In this document: positions 1 to 11,004 of the stretch, in pieces
Layout of the letters: each line of letters opens with the position of its first letter
Numbering within the stretch: the stretch's first letter is position 1
From: Tipula vernalis
Taxonomy: Eukaryota; Arthropoda; Insecta; Diptera; Tipulidae
Length of the DNA: 64,000 nucleotides
Assembly: GCA_958295665.1 (NCBI GenBank)
Contig: OY282558.1
Span: 357,003,053-357,067,052 of the forward strand
Direction of reading: 5' to 3'
The notes under the pieces: model-generated
What the model was told of the DNA's origin: nothing
The model's input: only the letters and a program-made list of their open reading frames with translations
Databases searched by the model: none
Program-made: the position numbers and the translations under genes

Positions 1-2060
1 ACTTTAACGCGGATTGGCCAGCTCACAGAGATTTCGCAAGAACAAGGCATACCTGATTAGTTAGGTAAAGGCATGCTCTACAAAATAAAATTAGCCCCAT
101 TTCCATACGATGGAGTTAGACTCTTTGTTATTGAATTGGTATTTAAGCGATTTTTATGAAATTAATCCAAATTAGGGGTTCACTTTAACGTGGATTGGCC
201 AGCTCACAGAGATTTCGCAAGAACAAGGCATACTTGATTAGTTAGGTAAAGGCATGCTCTATAAAACAAAATTAGCCCCATTTCCATACGATGGGGTTAG
301 ACCTTTTGTTATTGAATTGGTACTTAAGCGATTTTTATGAAATTAATCAAAATTAGGGGTTCACTTTAACGCGGATTGGCTAGCTCACAGAGATTTCCCA
401 AGAACAAGGCATACCTGATTAGTTAGGTAAAGGCATGCCAAATAAAACAAAATAAGCCCCATTTCCATACGATGGGGTTAGAGCTTTTGTTATTGACTTG
501 GTACTTAAGCGATTTTTATGAAATTAATCCAAATTAGGGGTTCACTTTAACGCGGATTGGCCAGCTCACAGAGATTTCGCAAAAACAAGGCATACCTGAT
601 TAGTTAGGTAAAGGCATGCTCTACAAAATAAAATTAGCCCCATTTCCATACGATGGGGTTAGACTCTTTGTTATTGAATTGATACTTAAGCGATTTTTAT
701 GAAATTAATCAAAATTAAGGGTTCACTTTAACGCAGATTGGCCAGCTCACAGAGATTTCGCAAGAACAAGGCATACCTGATTAGTTAGGTAAAGGCATGC
801 TCTATAAAACAAAATAAGCCCCATTTCCATACGATGGGGTTAGACCTTTTGTTATTGACTTGGTACTTAAGCGATTTTTATGAAATTAATCAAAATTAGG
901 GGTTTACTTTAACGCGGATTGGCCAGCTCACAGAGATTTCGCGAGAACAAGGCATACCTGATTAGTTAGGTAAAGGCATGCTCTAAAAAACGAAATAAGC
1001 CCCATTTCCATACGATGGGGTTAGACCTTTTGTTATTGACTTGGTACTTAAGCGATTTTTATGAAATTAATCCAAATTAGGGGTTTACTTTAACGCGGAT
1101 TGGCTAGCTCACAGAGATTTCGCAAGAACAAGGCATACCTGATTAGTTAGGTAAAGGCATGCTCTACAAAATTAAATTAGCCCCATTTCCATACGATCGA
1201 GTTAGACTCTTTGTTATTGAATTGGTACTTAAGCGATTTTTATGAAATCAATCAATATTAAGGGTTCACTTTAACGCGGATTGGCTAGCTCACAGAGATT
1301 TCCCAAGAACAAGGCATACCTGATTAGTTAGGTAAAGGCAAGCTCTATAAAACAAAATAAGCCCCATTTCCATACGATGGGGTTAGACCTTTTGTTATTG
1401 ACTTGGTACTTAAGCGATTTTTATGAAATTAATCAAAATTAGGGGTTTACTTTAACGCGGATTGGCCAGCTCACAGAGATTTCGCAAGAACAAGGCATAC
1501 CTGATTAGTTAGGTAAAGGCATGCTCTACAAAATAAAATTAGCCCCATTTCCATACGATGGGGTTAGACTCTTTGTTATTGAATTGGTACTTAAGCGATT
1601 TTTATGAAATTAATCAAAATTAAGGGTTCACTTTAACGCAGATTGGCCAGCTCACAGAGATTTCGCAAGAACAAGGCATAGCTGATTAGTTAGGTAAAGG
1701 TATTTAAGCGATTTTTATAAAATTAATCAAAATTAAGGGTTCGCTTTAACGCGGATTGGCCAGCTCACAGAGGTTTCGCAAGAACAAGGCATACCTGATT
1801 AGTTAGGTAAAGGCATGCTCTAAAAAACGAAATAAGTCCCATTTCCATACGATGGGGTTAGACCTTTTGTTATTGACTTGGTACTTAAGCGATTTTTATG
1901 AAATTCATCAAAATTAGGGGTTCACTTTAACGCGGATTGGCCAGCTCACAGAGATTTCGCAAGGACAAGGCATACCTGATTAGTTAGGTAAAGACATGCT
2001 CTAAATAACAAAATAAGCCCAATTTTCATACGATGGGGTTAGACCTTTTGTTATTGATTC
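1..2060 (+). repeat. 181-bp satellite array, forward orientation
   Basis: Monomers begin at ACTTTAACG at 1, 182, 363, 544, 725, 906, 1087, 1268, 1449 and 1630, so the period is exactly 181 bp over ten starts. The monomer beginning at 1630 is cut to about 113 bp by an internal deletion. Two further copies begin at about 1743 and 1924, and the array fades near 2060. Copies differ by scattered substitutions. The left edge of the array lies outside the window. No coding potential is seen. The same monomer returns in reverse orientation at 3519-4034. Confidence 0.97.
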
Positions 2061-2367
2061 AGCATTTATATGCATTGATACTAGGTAGTGTATCAGTAGC
2101 CCCCCATCTTAGGTATTAAATGGCCAGTAATAGAACATCACAGAGTTTGAAGTTTTAAGCGATAACTCCTATTCCTGAATTGAATATTCAGAGTTTTGGT
2201 GAATAATAAAATGAATTTTAATCAAACCACTGTTTTCAAATTTTGCGGATTTTGAATGAAATGCACTTGGAATAGAAAATTAAAGTCAGGCATGTTTATT
2301 TTTTTCAACAAACTACATTCAGCGTAACCCAGGAACAACGATGTGGACGTAGTAGTATTTTGTTCCC
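2061..2367. other. Unique spacer between satellite and minisatellite
   Basis: About 300 bp of AT-rich sequence without repeat structure, RNA gene or convincing ORF. It separates the forward satellite from the 41-bp array, whereas the right end of that array abuts the reversed satellite directly. Confidence 0.6.
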
Positions 2368-3517
2368 TCTGGGGTGCTTGTTTTTGGTAAGTCCCCTCGC
2401 CTCTCACCATCCGGGTGCTTATTTTATGTGGGTCCCCTCGCCTCTCACCATCGGGGTGCTTATTTTATGTGAGTCCCCTCGCCTCTCACCATCGGGGTGC
2501 TTGTTTTATGTGGGTCCCCTCGCCTCTCACCATCGGGGTGCTTGTTTTAGGTAAGTCTCTCGCCTCACACCATCGGGGTGCTTATTCTAGGTAAGTCCCC
2601 TCACCTCTTACCATTTGGGTGCCTGTTTTAGGTGGGTCCCCTCGCCTCTCACCATCGGGGTGATTATTTTACTTGAGTCCCCTCGCCTCTCACCATCGGG
2701 GTGCTTATTTTATTTGATTCCCCTCGCCTCTCACCATCAAGGTGCTTATTTTATGTGAGTCCCCTTGCCTCTCACCATCGAGGTGCTTATTTTATGTGAG
2801 TCCCCTTGCCTCTCACCATCGGGGTGCTTTTTTTATGTGAGTCCCCTCGCCTCTCACCATCGGGGTGCTTGTTTTAGGTAAGTCCCTAGCCTCTCACCAT
2901 CGGGGTGCTTATTCTATGTAAGTCCCCTCACCTCTTACCATTGGGGTGCTTGTTCTAGGTGGGTCCCCTCGCCTCTCACCATCGGACTGCTTGTTTTAGG
3001 TAAGTCCCCTCGCCTCTCACCATCGGGGTGCTTATTTTATGTGAGTCCCCTCGCCTCTCACCATCGGGGTGCTTATTTTATGTGAGTCCCCTCGCCCCTC
3101 ACCATCGGGGTGCTTATTTTGTGTTTGTCCCCTCGCCTCTCACCATCGCGGTGCTTGTTTTAGGTGGGTTCCCTCGAGTCTCACCATCCGGGTGCTTATT
3201 TTATGTGAGTCTCCTCGCCTCTCACCATCGGGGTGCTGGTTTTAGGTGGGTCCCCTCGCCTCTCACCATCGGGGTGCTTGTTTTAGGTAAGTCCCCTCGC
3301 CTCTCACCATCGGGGTGCTTATTTTATGTGAGTCCCCTCACCTCTCACCATCGGGTGATTATTTTATGTTACTACCCTCGCCTCTTGCCATCGGGGTGCT
3401 TATTTTATGTGAGTCCCCTCGCCTCTCACCATCGGGTGCTTATTTTATGTGAGTCCCCTCGCCTCTTACCATCGGGGTGCTTGTTTTAGGTAAGTCCCCT
3501 TGCCTCTCACCATCGGG
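2368..3517 (+). repeat. 41-bp minisatellite array, about 28 copies
   Basis: The unit is GGGGTGCTTRTTTTA followed by a GTGAGT/GTAAGT-type segment and then CCCCTCGCCTCTCACCATC. Successive GGGGTGCT starts at 2453, 2494 and 2535 give a 41-bp period. It is much more G+C-rich than its surroundings and strongly pyrimidine-biased on the + strand. Because 41 is not a multiple of 3, every frame cycles through the unit, so the ORFs seen here (for example 3028-3489) are artefacts. Six units contain TTTTAG or TTCTAG followed directly by GTAAGT. Confidence 0.96.
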
Positions 3518-3518
3518 G

Positions 3519-4034
3519 TTGATTAATTTCATAAAAATCGCTTAAGTACCAAGTCAATAACAGAAAGGTCTAACCCCATCGTATGGAAATGGGGCTAATT
3601 TTATTTTGTATAGCATGCCTTTACCTAACTAATCAGGTATGCCTTGTATTTGCGAAATCGCTGTGAGCTGGCCAATCTGCGTTAAAGTGAACCCTTAATT
3701 TTGATTAATTTCATAAAAATAGCTTATGTACCAAGTCAATAACAAAAGGTCTAACCCCATCGTTTGGAAATGGGGCTTATTTCGTTTTATAGATCATACC
3801 TTTACCTAACTAATCAGGTATGCCTTGTCCTTGCGAAATCTCTGTGAGCTGGCCAATCCGCGTTAAAGTGAACCCCTAATTTTGATGAATTTCATAAAAA
3901 TCGCTTTAGTACCAAGTCAATAACAAAAGGTCTAACCCCATCGTATGGAAATGGGGCTTATTTTATTTTGTATAGCATGCCTTTACCTAACTAATCAGGT
4001 ATGCCTTGTCTTTGCGAAATATCTGTGAGCTGGC
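3519..4034 (-). repeat. 181-bp satellite, reverse orientation, about 2.8 copies
   Basis: The reverse complement of the array at 1-2060. The CATAAAAAT landmark falls at 3530, 3712 and 3893, giving the same 181-182-bp period. The first copy begins directly at the end of the 41-bp minisatellite. The third is cut off after GAGCTGGCCAATC near 4034. Together with 1-2060 it forms a large imperfect inverted structure around the minisatellite. Confidence 0.95.
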
Positions 4035-4344
4035 CAATCATCGATACAGTTTACAACTATGATTTGTAAAACAAATTTTTTCTACCAATTCCGTTGGTTT
4101 TACCGATTATTATTAAATTTTTGAGTCAATTTATTTACTTACCATTTGTTTTATTAGCATAGCGAGGCTTCTTTGCAGTATATTGAAACCTTACATATTT
4201 TAATCACACATTTCGATTTACCATATTATTTTAGTGAAATAACTATTTTTTTGTCTACTGTAAAAAAAATTTACCAACACATATACAGTTTTAATTATTT
4301 GTCGGAAACTACACATTCGTTTATATGATAGATATTTTTTCCAC
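4035..4344. other. AT-rich stretch upstream of retroelement 1
   Basis: No LTR-like repeat of sequence found 3' of the element (7929-8100) could be recognised here, and no primer-binding site. It may hold the remains of the element's 5' leader, but nothing supports that directly. Confidence 0.4.
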
Positions 4345-4780
4345 ACCTGTATTCAGAATGATAACGAATCGTTCGATACATATTTGATTCGTTTGAGCAA
4401 AATCATCGACGTGTGTAAATGCGATCAAGGCATCACAGCTGATCACTTGTTGCGGGGCCGTATATAGCATTTGGCATTAGAGATACGATTCTAAAAAAGA
4501 GATTTCTGTCACAAGATCCCGATAATTTAACACTGGATAAGATAATTCAAGAGGTTAAAGTCAGTGAGGTTACGGAGGATAGATTTAAATTCATAATAGG
4601 CGACAAATTTACAAAAGTTATTAAAGTGATGAATACTAATAAACACAAAGATAATAAAAAAACCTAAAAAGTGTAAATTTTGTGCGACGTATCATGTGTT
4701 CGATAAACATTTATGTCCCGCGTTTGGAAAAAAGTGGAAATCATGTAACGGGAATAATCATTTCGAAGTAGTGTATAAAA
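4345..4780 (+). pseudogene. Gag remnant of Mag-like Ty3/gypsy element 1
   Basis: Broken reading frames encode the C-terminal part of a retrotransposon Gag. A segment at about 4345-4600 matches in order the capsid tail of the second element at 15300-15540: an ESFDTYLIRL-type stretch, then a DNLTLDKII-type stretch. From about 4660 the frame enters a degenerate zinc knuckle (CKFCATYH, then CPAFG). The later cysteine of the second knuckle is replaced (KWKSCNGNNHFEVVY). Stops and frame changes interrupt the capsid part, and the N-terminal half is missing. Gag would package the element RNA. This copy cannot. Confidence 0.75.
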
Positions 4781-7700
4781 AGAAAAATAATAATAAAATG
4801 GGAATGAAAAATGACATTAAAGCGGTAAAAGAAATAACAATTTCAAATAATAATAATAGTGATAGTGAGAGTTCATTTACTATATCTACTGTGATTGAAT
4901 CGAATAAGGCTAATAGTTGTGCAGATCTAACCTTAAAATTCAATGGAGAATGGCAAAAAGTGACGTGTGATCTTGATTCGGGTGCACACGCTTGTTTGAT
5001 TGGGCTTAATCAATTATGTAAATTGACTAATAATAATTTTACGTTAAATGACTCTAAAGTGAGTATAGCGGATTATAGTGGTCATCCGATAGAAGTTTTG
5101 GGACAAGTGAAGGTTCCGTGCCTCCACAATAATAGAAAATATTCAATAATTTTCCATGTGGTCGATAGCGCTCATTATGCGTTATTGTCTGAGAACGCGT
5201 GTATTATTCTCGGGCTTATTCGTTATGATAAGTGTGTTTTGCCGAATGAACTTGCTGTGAATAATATAACGAATCATGACTGTATAAGTCTAAGTGATAA
5301 GGATCCGAAGTATAAAAGTCTTTTAAATCAAGCCAATCAAATCATAAAGACGTACAGCGACGTATTCGAGGGTTATGGACACTTACCAGTAGAAGTGGAA
5401 ATAGAAGTGGATGAAACAGTGAAGCCTGTTATTTAGTCTCCTCGTCTTATACCTATGTCATTACGAGCACAGTTAAAAGCCGAATTAGACGGACTTATTA
5501 AAGAGGGTATAACCACACCTGAAAATGCTAACACAAAGTGGGTTGGTAATATATTACTTGTTAAGAAAGCGAACTCATTTAGGATCTGTCTAGATCCCAT
5601 ACCTCTAAATGTCGCAACAAAAAGGCCTCATCGTCAGAGTACAACAATTGATGAAATCTTGCCTGAGTTGGGAAAAGCAAAAGTATTCTCCATGGTCGAT
5701 ACAATTAAAGGTTTTTGGCAGTTGAAATTGTTATAAGCGAGCAGTAAATTAACAACCATTTGGACTCCGTTTGGACGAATGAGATGGTTGCGATGTCCTT
5801 TTGGTATATCATCGGCTCTGGAACTGTTCCAGATGAAAATGTATGAAATTGTACTTGACTTAAAGGGTATTGAAATACTAGCTGATGACGTATTAATTTA
5901 CGGATACTACGGCCGAAGCAATAATGGATCACAATGTAAAATTAGAGAAGTTACTAATTCGTTTGCGTACGAGAATAATTGCAAACTTAACAAAAAGAAA
6001 TTAAACCTCTGTTGTTCAGAAGTAAAATTTTTCGAACATGTTTTATCGAATAAAGGTCTGAAAGCTGATGAAAAGAAAATTTTAGCAATAAAAAATATGC
6101 CATCGCCTAAAGATAAGTCGGATTTGCTAAGATTTCTAGGAATGCTGAACTATTTAGGAAGATACATAAAAAATCACAGAAAGATACATAAGCGCAGAAA
6201 GCTCCGTTATTCGAAAATTAACAATCGAAAAGGCAGAATGGAAATGGACGCAAGATGAAGATCATGAATTTCAAAAATTGAAAATGCTAGTCGCCTATTC
6301 AAAATCTCTAAAATATTTTGAAATCGGAAAACAGCTCACTGTAGAGTGTGATTCAAGCAGCACTGAATTAGGAGTTGTTGTTCTTCAGGATGAACAATTA
6401 TGATCGAGAAAGAGTGGTTGGCCATAGTGTTTGCATGTGTACGATTCGATCAGCTCATCGTTGGCAATGTAACAACTCTGATAAAGACCGATCATAAACC
6501 GCTCATATCAATATTCAATAAACCACTGTTAAAAGCACCAAAGTGATTGCAATTAATGCTTATGGTACACCAGCGCTACAATATTGAACTGAAATTTATC
6601 GAGGGTAAAAAGAACGTGGTTGCTGATACATTATCTAGGGCATCATTAGAGGTACCAGAGGATTTTAATTTTATTAATCAGTCAAACGTTTTTAAAGTAA
6701 AAGTAGCTGAAAACAAGATTTTCAAAAGATTTCGGAAAATTAATTTAGTCGAATCACTAAAAATCTCAGATGAAAGAATTGATAACATAAAAACAGAAAC
6801 CATGAAAGATCAGTCGTTGCAAAAATTAATTCCTTTCATTTGTAATGGATGGCCAAATCGAATACATGAAGTCCCTGACGATATATGATTATATTATAAA
6901 TACAAACATGAACTTTCAACGCAAGATGGATTAATATTTACAATAGAAATTGTAAAATATTAATTCATTATAGTCTACAGGAAATTATGGTTGAGAAAGT
7001 TCACGTTGCACATAACAGCATAGAGACGTCGATCAAGTTGGCGAAGGATAATATTTTCTGGCCGAATATGTCAACGGAAATAAAAGAAAAAGTTCAAATG
7101 TGTGATATCTGCGTGAAGTATTCGATTCCTATGCAATCGCACGAAGTTCCTACATATCCATTCCAGTATGTATCAATGGATGTGCTCGCGACAAAATTAA
7201 AAGGAAGAGCATATAATATGCTTGTTACTGTGGACCACTACTCAGATTTCCTTGAACTTGAGGTTTTAAGAGATTTAACACCGGGTGCTGTTATAAAACA
7301 ATGCAAAAGTAATTTTAGTCGTCATGGAATTCCTCAGCGAGTCTGTACTGACACCGATATTAATTTTATCAGCAGACAATTCAAAGACTTCTCCACATCA
7401 CCCAAGAGGTAATGAAAAGGCAGAGGCCTAAAAGATTGCTAAGTAAAGATTGCTAAGGGTCTAATAAAGAAAGCAGAGGAATCACATCAAGATATTTGGT
7501 ACTGTTTGTTAAGCTGGCAGAATTCCCCGAAGAAAACTAATTCAAGTCCAGTTCAGAGATTGTTCTCAAGAAAAACGCGATCTGGCGTTCCGTCGTGTAA
7601 TGAACAATATTTACCAAAAATAATCGACAATGATCCTGAAAAGATAAAAGCGCGGCTTGGCAAAAGCAAATTTTACTTTGATAGAAAAACAAAAACTATT

Positions 7701-7928
7701 CCAGAATTGGAAATAGGGCAGTCCGTAGCGGTTCAGGTACATCCGCAAATTGATAAAGAATGGTCACTTGGAGTTATTGAGCAACAGCTCAAAGATCGTT
7801 CTTACTTAGTAAATATAGACGGTTCTACATTCAGACGCAATATCGTTAATACCAAACCGTTTGTGAAAGAGGAACCTGTGGATAAAGGCGACCAAAATAT
7901 ACCTACACTTCAAACCATAGGCTCCTGA
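4780..7928 (+). pseudogene. Pol remnant (PR-RT-RNase H-IN), Mag-like Ty3/gypsy element 1
   Basis: The domain order is protease, reverse transcriptase, RNase H, integrase, which is the Ty3/gypsy order. The protease active site reads DSG at 4975-4983. RT motifs include RICLDPIPLN near 5580, KGFWQLKL before a TAA at 5734, and LADDVLIYG at 5881-5907, so the catalytic aspartate pair is kept. One frame runs to 6258 apart from a TAG at 5434 and a TAA at 5734. RNase H follows in another frame (ECDSSS near 6340, TDHKPL near 6490). Integrase at 6987-7412 keeps the His/Cys zinc-binding region and the first two catalytic Asp. The Glu lies after a frameshift near 7395. The C-terminal tail at 7506-7928 has SSPVQRLFSRKTRS. 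No LTRs were found, so the copy is truncated at both ends. Confidence 0.9.
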
Positions 7929-10900
7929 AATTATAGCTCAACAGGGTATTCACAGTTCCCCACAACAATTAAAAGGTCGTCTTAAATGAAACATAAAATT
8001 ACCAAGTCACTTGAGCGATTATCAGCTTTACTAGTAATAGTTTCTTTAATTTAATTTTTTAAAGTAAATTCATTATCATTTCGTCCGTCAAATTTGTTTA
8101 TTTTTATTTAAATAAAACATTCACTTAACATTACTAAAATTAAGATGAACTTTTGAGTGGCCCGTCTACCTGTAGCTGTTTCAACCATACCTTTGATCAC
8201 ACCTTTTAAATTAAAATCTTCTTAGTTGGTATAACAAAATCATACCGATAAATTATTTTCATATAATAATACAGAATTGCTTGCAGTTCCTATAAATTCT
8301 ACTTATTTATTCCGGAGCTCGAAACGAATTTTATAACGGATTATGCAAGAACCATAACATTAACCTGGATTTCCACGGCAAACCAATATTCCGATATACT
8401 CTTTTCGACCCATTTCAACATTTTTTGACATATTCCTTTAACGGAGAGATTGTTATTGGACTCATATAAAGTAAGCTAACTTTACCTATTGTATTAAATA
8501 GGTTTGGTATTATAAGTGACAAAAACGGTTCCCTCAGTTTACCTTCAGCTCAATAAGATCAACTAAAATGATCATTTTTACTTTTCTAAGTGGCAAGAAA
8601 CAATAAACAGTCGAAACGACGTCCGCAATTATTTTGCTAACGGTATTTTTTTTGCTACCGAATCGATCGCAAAAATATATCGTTGTGAGTGATCCAAAAT
8701 ATATGATATCGTGTACAAATTATTTCACGGCAGAAATCATGATAAGGTGAATGACTTTATCGAAGCATCACAAAACCCTATAAGGTTTCAGATTTAAGTA
8801 TTTTTGTCCAATTTGAAAGCTTTTTAACTTTTTCCGAAATAATTTAAATTATTTTTACAAATTAAAATAACTTTTCGTCAATTTAAATATAACTTCTTAA
8901 AGTCATAATTAAACTTATTCCATTGATATTAACTTTCCTTTTTCAAAATTTAAGCTTTAGTTTCACTATTGTTAATTTTCGTTCAATTATGATTGAAAAA
9001 GTTTAATTTATGATCGTCAATTGTTAAACTTACATTGGCCAAGGGTTATATTAATCCGCAAAAGCTATAAATCCGATAAAACATGGCCTAGGAATTTATT
9101 AGGAACTATGAGCAAATCGAAATTAGAAGGCGTGATCAAATATATTATAGAATTCAAATAAAACAACTAATACTCCCCGCTGCTGATAGAGGAGAAACAG
9201 TACATGTTTTATTTAAACAGTACCTGTTTCAAATAGATGTTTGAAGTCTTAAGATTTTGTTATAACGCTAAAAAATCAATTTAATATATTTTAGAAAATT
9301 TTGTGTGCGAAATATCAGAAATTTGAAAAGACACAATTTAACCAACAAGTCAAAATTAGAGTGGTTACACGAAATTTTAGGCAGTTCAAGCCTGGTTATT
9401 TCCATCGAATAGTAATAAGTTCAGTTGACATTAATAAGTATAGTTTTCTGTTGACGTTCCAAAAGTCACAATTTAGAATAAAAAAAGTCAGGCACAGCTT
9501 GTCTTATTTATTGACCCTCATGTCGTCTCTGTATAACTGGTACAAACTAGTCCACAATTAAAAAAACTAAATTATTTTGTCAAAAAAATCTTTCTTGATA
9601 CATACAAACACTTTATACTTATATCCTCCACAAAAAATCGAATTAATTGCCGCTTTTACATTTGCGGTAATGCCCTGGCAAATTTTATAAATTTAGATCC
9701 AAATTTTATAATTTTGTTCCACCTGATAATTTCAGAAACTTCTGACTTTTTAAATTTTTTTAAATTAATTTCGACAGATTAACCATAAACATTTAAAGAC
9801 TCATAATATCTCAGTATTCTCAGCTCAACGTTTTGCATTTGCGTGTTTTTAAAATTGAAATCTTTTACTATTTTTGCTTTGAAAATCTGAAATTGAACGT
9901 GATATTTCGAAAATTCAGAAAGGTCTTACACTTTGGGCTTTCTTTCTAATTTAAAATTCTACATTTGGAAATTCTGGCTTCATTGGAAATTTTGGACATT
10001 TTATTTAGTTGTCGTTTGGTCTTTTTTGTCCAATAATATCCAAGTTTTGTTTCAATATTCAGGCTAATCTAATGCGAAATTTAATTTTCAAAATCCAACA
10101 CGTAATATACTAGGTATAAAATATAAATTTGTAAAACCTCAATAATTGAGATTTTAAATTTAAGAAAAACTGAATTTCTATAGTGCGACATCATAACGAT
10201 TAAATTATTTGTTCAAAAAATTATCAAGTTAAAAATCTTAGTTAATGATAAATTATTTAATCTGTAAACGATCTTGGAGTCAATATAAATGGATGTCTAT
10301 TTGTGGTTACAACCAGACTTTGGTTCTAATTTTAGAAATTATTGACAGAAACTATTATAATATGTAACCATTATCTCTACACAGAGTGACTAATACGTAT
10401 AGGTACATTCTAGATTTTTAGTGTTATTATTGTGTTTCCATTCAAGTCAATGTCACTTCCCTCTTTATCTTATCTAAGTTTTTGTCATACTTCTGTAAAC
10501 ATAACAAATTGCATCACATCTTTATATCGCTCGCTATCTTCGTAGTACATAGAGCGTTAGATAAACATTTCATTGCATCTTAAAGCGATATACTAAAAAC
10601 CACCTTCTGTGGGTGAAATTCATTTATATTAAACCGTTCACAACGAACAAACTGTAAAAAAGTCAAGAAAAAAAAAAGTTTCCACTAATCAATATCGTGT
10701 GTCTCACCCATAAAACTAAATGTAATGTAATAAAAGCTTTATTTTTCATTATACAAAACACAAGTTAAACCTTGAACTTGAAATCGTGCTTTCTGTATTT
10801 TGTATCGTTTCTGTGAAAATCAATTGAATAACTTTTTTATTCCAATACCAACCATTTAATTGAAACTAACCTAGGATAATTTTAAGTTTTGTTAGTGTCT

Positions 10901-10990
10901 GTGTTTTTTTTTGTAGTTATGTGCTGTCATTTCGATGTTAAGGAGAGTGAAATAAAAAAAAGCTTTTTTAACTAAATTTTTCTCGTTTTT
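7929..10990. other. AT-rich intergenic region upstream of the SLC5 gene
   Basis: About 3 kb with no recognisable coding sequence, tandem repeat or RNA gene. The 86-codon frame at 9301-9561 has no family features and looks like chance. The part nearest the gene should contain its promoter and 5' untranslated exon, because the first coding exon begins at a splice acceptor, but I could not identify either. Confidence 0.5.
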
Positions 10991-10994
10991 TTAT

Positions 10995-11004
10995 TTCCTT
11001 CTAG
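10995..11004 (+). promoter_or_regulatory. Splice acceptor preceding the SLC5 start codon
   Basis: A pyrimidine tract ending TTCCTTCTAG sits immediately before ATGGCAAAG. This implies a spliced, non-coding first exon upstream whose position is not resolved. Confidence 0.7.

Noticed and set aside
2360..3489. Open frames across the 41-bp minisatellite
   Set aside because: A 41-bp period forces all frames to cycle through the unit. The predicted peptides are periodic artefacts.
7929..8100. Possible 3' LTR of retroelement 1
   Set aside because: No matching copy was found upstream of 4345, so an LTR cannot be shown.
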